A DNA stretch of 15,940 nucleotides from Candidatus Poribacteria bacterium (GTDB lineage Bacteria > Poribacteria > WGA-4E > PCPOR2b): contig JAPUIP010000458.1 in the NCBI GenBank assembly GCA_027296925.1, positions 1 through 15,940 on the forward strand. Reading direction: 5' to 3'. Both the position numbers and the translations under genes were made by a program. Positions 7,236 through 14,000 of this stretch are shown here, one piece after another. The notes beneath the pieces were generated by a model. The model saw only the letters and a list, made by a program, of their open reading frames with translations, ran no database searches and was not told where the DNA came from. Each line of letters begins with the position of its first letter. Within the stretch, counting starts at the first letter, position 1.

Positions 7236-7324
7236 CATCATCCGATTCGATTTCTTCCATCCAATTTACCACTAACCACTCACCGATTATAACTGGCTTT
7301 CTGGAATTCGCCAACAAGGTCAAG

Positions 7325-7348
7325 CTTTAGGCGTGAAGAAACCCCAAA
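7325..7348 (+). repeat. 24-base direct repeat, copy 1
   Basis: Begins CTTTAGGCGTGAAGAAAC and ends CCAAA. It matches copy 2 at 7922-7945 in 23 of 24 positions (C/T difference at position 19). The 8-base core TTAGGCGT also occurs inverted (ACGCCTAA) at 7586-7593 between the two copies. See findings. Confidence 0.6.
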
Positions 7349-7401
7349 TCGTTGAAACGTAAACGACGGTGATTTCTGTCTATATCTTTTTCTTGAAATT
7401 G

Positions 7402-7410
7402 TGCTATAAT
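7402..7410 (+). promoter_or_regulatory. Extended -10 promoter (TGcTATAAT)
   Basis: TG-C-TATAAT is a perfect extended -10, which can work without a good -35; none is seen at 17-18 bases upstream. Predicted transcription would start near 7417 and run rightward into the terminator at 7500-7520. Confidence 0.5.
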
Positions 7411-7416
7411 CTGGGC

Positions 7417-7520
7417 GGCGTTTCCCGACGAAGGGACGTATTGACCGCTCGCCGTCATCGTTTCTAACGAACGCCTGACAGACTTCCGACACCAGCCATA
7501 CCCACAGGTCGTGGGTTTTT
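7417..7520 (+). ncRNA. Candidate small RNA between an extended -10 promoter and an intrinsic terminator
   Basis: About 104 bases separate the expected start from the end of a hairpin/T-run terminator, and no start codon with Shine-Dalgarno lies between. Local stems are possible (TCCC/GGGA around 7423-7435; GGCG with CGCC). I compared it by eye with SRP RNA, tmRNA and RNase P and saw none of their signatures, so the class is unknown. It may instead be an attenuated leader. Confidence 0.3.
7500..7520 (+). terminator. Intrinsic terminator
   Basis: ACCCAC (7500-7505), a 5-base loop, then GTGGGT (7511-7516) running into a T-run to 7520: a 6-bp perfect stem followed by Ts, the standard Rho-independent layout on the plus strand. 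Confidence 0.6.
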
Positions 7521-7539
7521 CTCGTTAACTGTTCTTCTG

Positions 7540-7647
7540 CAAGGGCCTGGTCGTGTGGCATTTTGAGTGTCAGTGGCCGACCGCGACGCCTAAGACTTGG
7601 ACGTCGCTTCACTTTGGGCCCTTGTCGACCGTTCAGCGGTTTTTTTT
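7540..7647 (+). ncRNA. Three-way-junction-like RNA fold followed by a weak hairpin and T-run
   Basis: An 8-bp closing stem CAAGGGCC (7540-7547) with GGCCCTTG (7617-7624) encloses two inner stems: GGTCG (7549-7553) with CGACC (7578-7582), and GCGACG (7583-7588) with CGTCGC (7602-7607). After it, ACCG (7628-7631) and CGGT (7637-7640) form a short hairpin ahead of seven Ts (7641-7647). Such a nested junction plus terminator-like end is the layout of many riboswitch or sRNA elements, but I could not match the conserved bases of any class I know. It is not a tRNA: there is no TPsiC arm or CCA. Confidence 0.35.
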
Positions 7648-7685
7648 ACGCGAAAGGCGCGAAAGGTAAGTCGTCGTTGAAGGGG

Positions 7686-7757
7686 GAGTGCTTAAATAAG
7701 TACTCATCCACACACGCCGAACACAGGTGTCTTAACACCCAACATGCCCCGCATGTT
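7686..7757. repeat. Three hairpins in series
   Basis: Hairpin 1: GAGTGCTT/AAGTACTC with loop AAAT (7686-7705, one G-T pair). Hairpin 2: GGTGT/ACACC with loop CTTA (7726-7739). Hairpin 3: AACATGC/GCATGTT with loop CCC (7741-7757). They follow each other with little spacing, as in REP-like clusters or structured leaders. Confidence 0.4.
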
Positions 7758-7829
7758 TCATATCTTTCTTGATTTCCCCGAGATCCTTGATTTCGGTTTA
7801 TGTTCTCGACAGGAAAAGACGGGTTTTAG

Positions 7830-7911
7830 CCGACCCCTGTGGGGGAAAGATTTATGTGCCGAGCGTGATGAGCGCAGGCGTTTTGACTCCACACGTCAAA
7901 AGCCCGGTCGG
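7830..7911 (+). ncRNA. Second folded element upstream of the giant gene
   Basis: CCGACC (7830-7835) pairs with GGTCGG (7906-7911), enclosing a perfect 7-bp hairpin TTTTGAC (7881-7887)/GTCAAAA (7895-7901). An alternative CCCC-TGT-GGGG hairpin (from 7834) competes with the outer stem, which would allow two states. It ends 10 bases before repeat copy 2. Structure is seen; function is not known. Confidence 0.3.
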
Positions 7912-7921
7912 AACCATAAAT

Positions 7922-7945
7922 CTTTAGGCGTGAAGAAACTCCAAA
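7922..7945 (+). repeat. 24-base direct repeat, copy 2
   Basis: Matches copy 1 (7325-7348) in 23 of 24 bases, same orientation, 597 bases apart, and lies 82 bases upstream of the giant-protein ATG. Confidence 0.6.
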
Positions 7946-8011
7946 CTTTGCAGGTCACGGATCAGGATATTCGCACGGACTATCCGTATCCCCAAAACCG
8001 CAAAAAAAACC

Positions 8012-8017
8012 AAGGAG
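8012..8017 (+). promoter_or_regulatory. Shine-Dalgarno of the giant-protein gene
   Basis: AAGGAG sits 9 bases before the ATG at 8027, after an A-rich unstructured tract (8000-8010). It fixes the start that yields a complete signal peptide. Confidence 0.75.
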
Positions 8018-8026
8018 ACACACACC

Positions 8027-11000
8027 ATGAAACGCAACATCACATTGACACTTTTACTGGCGTTGAGCTTTATGCTTCCCTATCATGCAGAAGCCGCCTA
8101 CAACTTTATCACCAACCCCGGTGCGGAATCGGGATTAAGCGGCTGGACATCAAGCCATACAGGAAGCAGCTCCACGAGTGGAATCACGAATAGCAGCGGT
8201 ATCCGTGTCGTTGATGAGCGCAGCGGCAGTCGTTTCTTCAGTGTCAGAGGACCGAGTGGGACTAACAAAGTCACACTGAGTCAAAGGGTCGATGTGTCGG
8301 CCCATGAGACCGTGATCGACGCAGGAAACGGGGTTATGACTGCGAAAGCTTATGCATTTCGGCACGACAGCCGAGATAGACTATACCTGGATGTCGTTTT
8401 CTACAACGCGGTGACGGGGGGTATTCAACTTAAATTCCTGGGCGATGAACAGGCGCCGAACGAGAAAGCTTGGGAGCTCCTTCAGCATAATAATGAAACG
8501 CTTCCAAACGGCACCCGGTCGATTGAGGTCAGGTTGGTAGGCACGATAAGCAGCTCGTCGAATATCCTTGACGCCTATTTCGATGACGTCTCATTGGAGT
8601 TGACCGTCCCGGTGATGTCGGTCGATAAGAGTAGCATCAACTTCGGCAGGGTTTACGTTTACGATGGAAATAATGAGAGCGCAAGGACGTTCAATGACGA
8701 TGAAAAGGACAAAACCTTTGTTATTACGAATGATGGCAGTGGGAACACGCCGCTATCATGGAACATATCCCCCCCAAGCGAGGTAACCGTTTCCAAATCA
8801 TCCGGATCTATTTTTGCGGGCGCCAGTGAGACCCTCACGGTGAGCGTCAATCCCACATCAACGAGTACATTTAGTAAGACACTTACTATCGTCGCGAGCA
8901 ATGCCGCAGATGAGAGCATCACACTCAGCGCAAACCCTCGTGGCTTCCCGGAGGCGGTGACACTCACTGCGCCTGCTATCAGCACGAATGGTCGCGTGAA
9001 TATCCGCAAGGGCGACAGTGCGCTCTTTAAGGTGTCGGAATCTGACCCGCCGCTTTACAGCAATAGCACAGATATCGAGGGATATGACTGGCAAACAGCC
9101 TCCGGCTCCACCTCAGCGCCCGGCGCCACTTGGGACCCGACGCAGGGGAGTGAGAATCCTGAGAAGAGTTATACCTTTAATCAGGCCGGCGACTTCAAGG
9201 TATACGCCCGTATGCGCGACAGCAACGGGGTCGGTGGGACGTACCTGGAAATCCCCGTAACTGTGTGGGATCTCCCCGTGGTTCAGACGGCTCCACCTTC
9301 GGCGGCAATTCCTGCGGATGCGAGCGAATTGAGCCAATCCACCAAGGTCAACTGGCTATCCAGCCAATATGTCGGGGTCGTTGGCGACGCCATCAAATTG
9401 CAAGCGTTCAGCGATTCTGATCCGACCTCGTTCAGCCAATCTGGATTGACGTCGAATAGCAAGGTTGGAAGCGGCGCCGGGAGCTTTAATAATACGAGTG
9501 GGCGTACAGTGGTTGCCACAGACTACAAGGGCGTAACAGACACAGCCCCACGGACAATCACCGCTTGGATAAGAACGACTGCGACGAACGTCGCCATTGT
9601 TTCCTGGGGACAGAATAGTGCCGGAAAGAAGTGGACGTTTCGTCTTGACGGATCCGGCAGGATTCGAGTGGAAGTGAATGGCGGCAACACCGCAGGAAAT
9701 ACCGCTGTCAACGACAATACGTGGCGCCATGTTGCTGCTGTGCTTCCTGAGATGAAAAGTCCGAATGTGACAGACGTTTTGCTCTACGTGGATGGCGTTC
9801 TTGATAATTCACCTCCAGCGACTTCCTCCTTAGAGTCCATTGATACAGCGTCAAACCGAGACGTCTGGATCGGGAGCGATTTTAGCAATCGGCACTTCGA
9901 TGGACGGATCGACGACATCAGCATCTTCAACCGCGCGCTCTCCGACACAGAGATCGAAGCCCTCGCCGATTCGCAATCCGTTGGGCTGACCGGACGCGAA
10001 GATGGCCTGGTCTATTTCAACACCTTCGATTACAGCGGCGTCAGCAAATACCTCTGGGTTGACAGCGCTGGTACCCACATCGCTACGCAACTGCCGGGTG
10101 AGATCGTGGAGGTTACTTTCGGCCAACAGAACCTCGCCGGCTCACTCTCCTCCGTCGCCGTTGACAATTACGGAATCGAAAGCGACGAGCAGTTGTTTAA
10201 CTTAAAGGTTTATCCCACTATGACAGTGGAAACCGGCGGCCCCTATACGGGTAAACCCTTGACAGCCATTACACTCTCCGGTTCGACAAACACGGAAGGC
10301 TATCCATCAGCAGCCTTCAAATATCAATGGGAAGTCGATACTGACGGCAATGGCATCGTTGACACCATTGCCGTCAGTGACAGCAGCGACCCGGAGACCG
10401 GGTATACCTGGAGCGTCGAAGGGGAATACGCCGTTGAGTTGACCGTAACCGTGACCACTCAAGAAGGCGTTGACATCACAACCAGCGCTACGGACACGGT
10501 TACACTTGAAGCTGGCGTCCCAACCGCCCTGCACGGTGGACCGTATCGAGGCGGTATCGCCGGTGGAAACTTCTCGCCAATCCAACTGGAAGGGAACCCG
10601 CCCGGCTTTATCGAAGACCCGGAGATTGGAGAAATTGTCGCCTGGCAGTGGTCTTTTGGCCCCAAAGAATCTGGATTGACGCTTGATGGGTTTAACGATC
10701 ATGTGGAGATAGACGCGGCGCCCTTAAGCGGCCTATCGGATTGGACGGTTATGGCATGGGTCAATCCTGACAGCGGATCCGCTCACCAAGTCTATTCGGA
10801 AGGTAGCCCCGCTATCACTTTCAATTTCCGGGTGCAGGCTAGCGGCGCAATCACAATTGCGACCCACAACGGTGGATGGGATGGGTACACGACGTCTGGC
10901 GGTGTGGTGACATTTGGGGAATGGAATCACATTGCGGTGACGCTTGCCGGCGGAGGCGACGTCGTTGATTCGGGAATGCTTACGATTTATGTCAACGGCA

Positions 11001-14000
11001 TCGAGGCGGGTTCGGGATTCATCCAAAGGGAAGGCGCCGGACGCCAATTTGCGGCAATCGGGGAAAATGTTGGGTCAACGCAGGGCGGCACGCAAGTAAC
11101 CCTGCCTTTCAAGGGCAACATTGACGATGTCACGCTCTTCGGCCGTGCTTTGGACATCGCCGAAATCCAAGCGTTCCTGAATGACTCGCCCCTCGGAAAT
11201 GAAGCGGGGATGCTTGCCTACTGGCCCTTTGAAGAGGGCAGCGGCGGCACCACAGCGGACGTCTCCGGTAATGGGAATAATGGAACGCTTGTGGGCGAGC
11301 CGCAATTTTTCAGCGCGATTGCGGAGGCCGACATTTACAATCCCACCCGTACGTATGCGGTTGCGGGAGAATACAGCGTCGGCCTTCGCGTTCAGTCGGA
11401 ATTCGGCAAATGGAGTCCACAGGACACAACAACGATTACCGTTATTGACGGCACAATCGAAGGGCAGGTTAAAGCCGCAGACCTTCGTACGCCGGTTGAA
11501 GCGGTGACCATCACGCTCACCTCCTCTCACGTTGAACCCTTCGCGCTGAACAACGTTGCCTTGAATAACGCCGGCATCAACACGACGGCTGGCGGTAGCG
11601 GTTTATCCACCCAAACCGATGCGGAAGGGAAATACCGTTTCCCCAACCTGCCGCTCGGCAGCTACACGCTCGTGGCGAGCAAGGTTGAAGGCGAAACCAT
11701 CCACGAGTTTGAGACAAACAGGCAGGTCACCGAGTTGACGCTGGATGCCCCGAATCAACTGGCGATTGACTACACGGACCTCAGCGTCTTCCCAATCGGT
11801 GGGCTGATTTACTACAGTATCCTCAAAAACGGGACAGACCAGGTTTATGTTGAAGATGTCACTGTCATTGCCCAACCCGTCGGCAACGCGAGCCCCATCG
11901 AAGCCATTGAGTCGACCCAGTCGCTGACGAACGACCTGAACTACTCCCTGCCGTTGTTTGCAGGAAAATACCTGTTTTTGGCGAAGCGCGACGGTCACAA
12001 GATTCGGCTGGCTGGGACCTCTCCGTCGGAGAACATAACGCCGGTTGGAACAACCCATCCCAACTATGACGCCAACTCGCAGTTGGTCACAATTGAGGAC
12101 GCGCTCAAAGACCTCGATTTCGTGGACTACACGACGCGGGAGATACAGGTGTTCGTCGAAGACGGGGGTGAAAACCCGATCGACATGACAGAGGGCTCGC
12201 TAATCTTGACCGACCCGTTCACCGATCATGAAACGGATCTGGGGGCTTTCAACCCCTCAACAGGCTCGCTGGCAGCCCGCCTGTTATCGGAGGCCGATGT
12301 GACCCTCGAAGGCGCAACCTTGGCGGCACACGGCGCGAACGTGTGGCGAATTACGGATGGCGACGATGTGTATATCCTCAAAAAAGAGGGGGATAAACTG
12401 GCGGTTTATCAAGGCATCCCGATTGAGGTATCGATTATCGGGGACAACGGACAAGCGCTTGGCCCGGTCGCATTCAACGATTCCGGCGAGACTGTTTTCA
12501 CCACGGTCGTCCCACCCGGGTTGTATACGATTGACATCAACGTCAACAACGCGTTTGTCAAAGGGGAAACCAGTCAATTCGAGGCGACGCTTGATGTCAC
12601 CGCCAACGACGGCGATGTCACGATGGTTGTGCCGCTGCAAATTGAGCTGGAGATTGGCCCGGCGCCGACGTTGTTCGGCGCCACCGAAGACTTTCTCACG
12701 GACCTGACGGGGCTGGAGGCAGCCGATATGCCCGAAGGTTTTATGTTCTACTATGCCCCTCAGCGTCAAGAACATACCTATACCATCACAGCCACGGCAA
12801 ACGGTCAGCCGGTCACCGATTTTATACTCGAAATCGAGGACGACATTAGCCAGGAAACCACCGCCCCCGCAGCGACCGTCACCCTATCGGTTACTAACGG
12901 CGGCAACGTTGCAGCGTATCCAGTCATTGCGGGGATACCCAACGCAACGGTCGTTGATGAGAGCCAGCCCGACACGTATGTCGAGACGACTTTCGTAACG
13001 ATGGACGAAGAGGGTAACGTAACAAGCAGCACTGTCGTCAAAGTCCCAAAAGCGCTACCGAAAACGATTAAATTCAAAGCCCGTAAAGAAGGTTACCTCC
13101 CTAGCAATGATGAGACGTTAGAAGTCACTGTCCTCGGCGATCGACCCGAAGGAAGCGTCTCGGAATTGGTGGCGGTGCCGAACGTTAATTACTTCGTCCT
13201 GCACGACCCACCGGGAGACGCGAGCTACTCTTATCTTGAAGACTCGATGACCATCAAGGGGCTTATGGGCGGCGTCACGATGCGGGTCAAAGACACGACA
13301 ATTCCGGTCTATCCCTCGCCGTGGAGTGATGAGAGGCAATTTGGTAACGCAGGCAACTCCTCCGCTCCCTTCATTGAGGGAGGAGCGGATCTAGATGATA
13401 TCAAAAATGACGATAGGGATATCGGAAAGAGAGGACTCCTCGGCTATCGGAACTCAGATACAGCCGGTGCCCACTACTTTGGGGCTGCTGTTGCTGAATC
13501 GGTCATCGGTGGTATAACCGTCGCCGCCGGCCCCTTTGGCTTTGCTCTTCAACTGGTCAAAATGGGTATAACGACCGGCGTCCTTGCAAATGAGGAATTC
13601 ATCCAATACGAGGTGAGTCCCAACCGTTTTCTCCGGACACCGAGTGAAGATGAGATTGACGACCTGCCGGATAAGATGGGGCCGGGTAAGGGCGACCTCT
13701 ACTACGGCGAGGGTTGGACGCTGGGGCTACAGACGAAATACCGTCTCGGTATCAAGATCAACCCAGATTATGACGCCACCGACCCCGACTCCTCAGAGTG
13801 GATTCCAGATACCGCCCTCATCCTGACGTACGATATTCTCGATGTCAATAACCAGTACGTTTACACCGCCACCGATATTGAGCGTATCATTGGCGACCTC
13901 CATGAACAGATTCAACTGGGGGGTACACCCGTCCCGGATTCCAATGCGGAAACCAAACAGGAGAATCTGAAAAGCGCACGCAACACATGGATAGCCTTGC

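Larger units (their letters stand above)
7171..8026. other. 856-bp intergenic stretch without a convincing protein gene, rich in inverted repeats
   Basis: The region lies between the divergent ftsY and the giant-protein gene. Open frames exist (7280-7612 minus, 7563-7772 plus, 7744-8193 plus), but they have odd composition, poor Shine-Dalgarno context and overlap stem-loops, so I do not call them. From left to right it holds: the ftsY leader and promoter; repeat copy 1 (7325-7348); an extended -10 promoter (7402-7410); a hairpin-T-run terminator (7500-7520); a three-way-junction-like fold (7540-7624) and T-run (7641-7647); three hairpins (7686-7705, 7726-7739, 7741-7757); a second folded element (7830-7911); repeat copy 2 (7922-7945); and an A/C-rich leader with the Shine-Dalgarno of the giant gene. 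Confidence 0.7.

Noticed and set aside
7280..7612. 110-codon minus-strand frame between ftsY and the giant gene
   Set aside because: Arg/Ser-rich peptide without domain features; it covers the promoter, terminator and stem-loops read on the plus strand, and its start lacks a convincing Shine-Dalgarno.
7540..7624. tRNA gene (85 bases closed by an 8-bp stem)
   Set aside because: No TPsiC arm (GGTTCRA), no anticodon arm in register and no CCA; the inner stems do not match tRNA geometry.
7740..7960. 3' end of a TnpB gene or IS200/IS605 right end near repeat copy 2
   Set aside because: Peptides such as FRREETPNFAG are suggestive, but a stop codon lies just upstream and no zinc-ribbon or DRDxNAA motif is seen. 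Kept only as a hypothesis in the direct-repeat finding.
7744..8193. 149-codon plus-strand frame running into the giant gene
   Set aside because: Overlaps the signal-peptide region of the giant gene in another frame and crosses hairpins; no motif or ribosome site.
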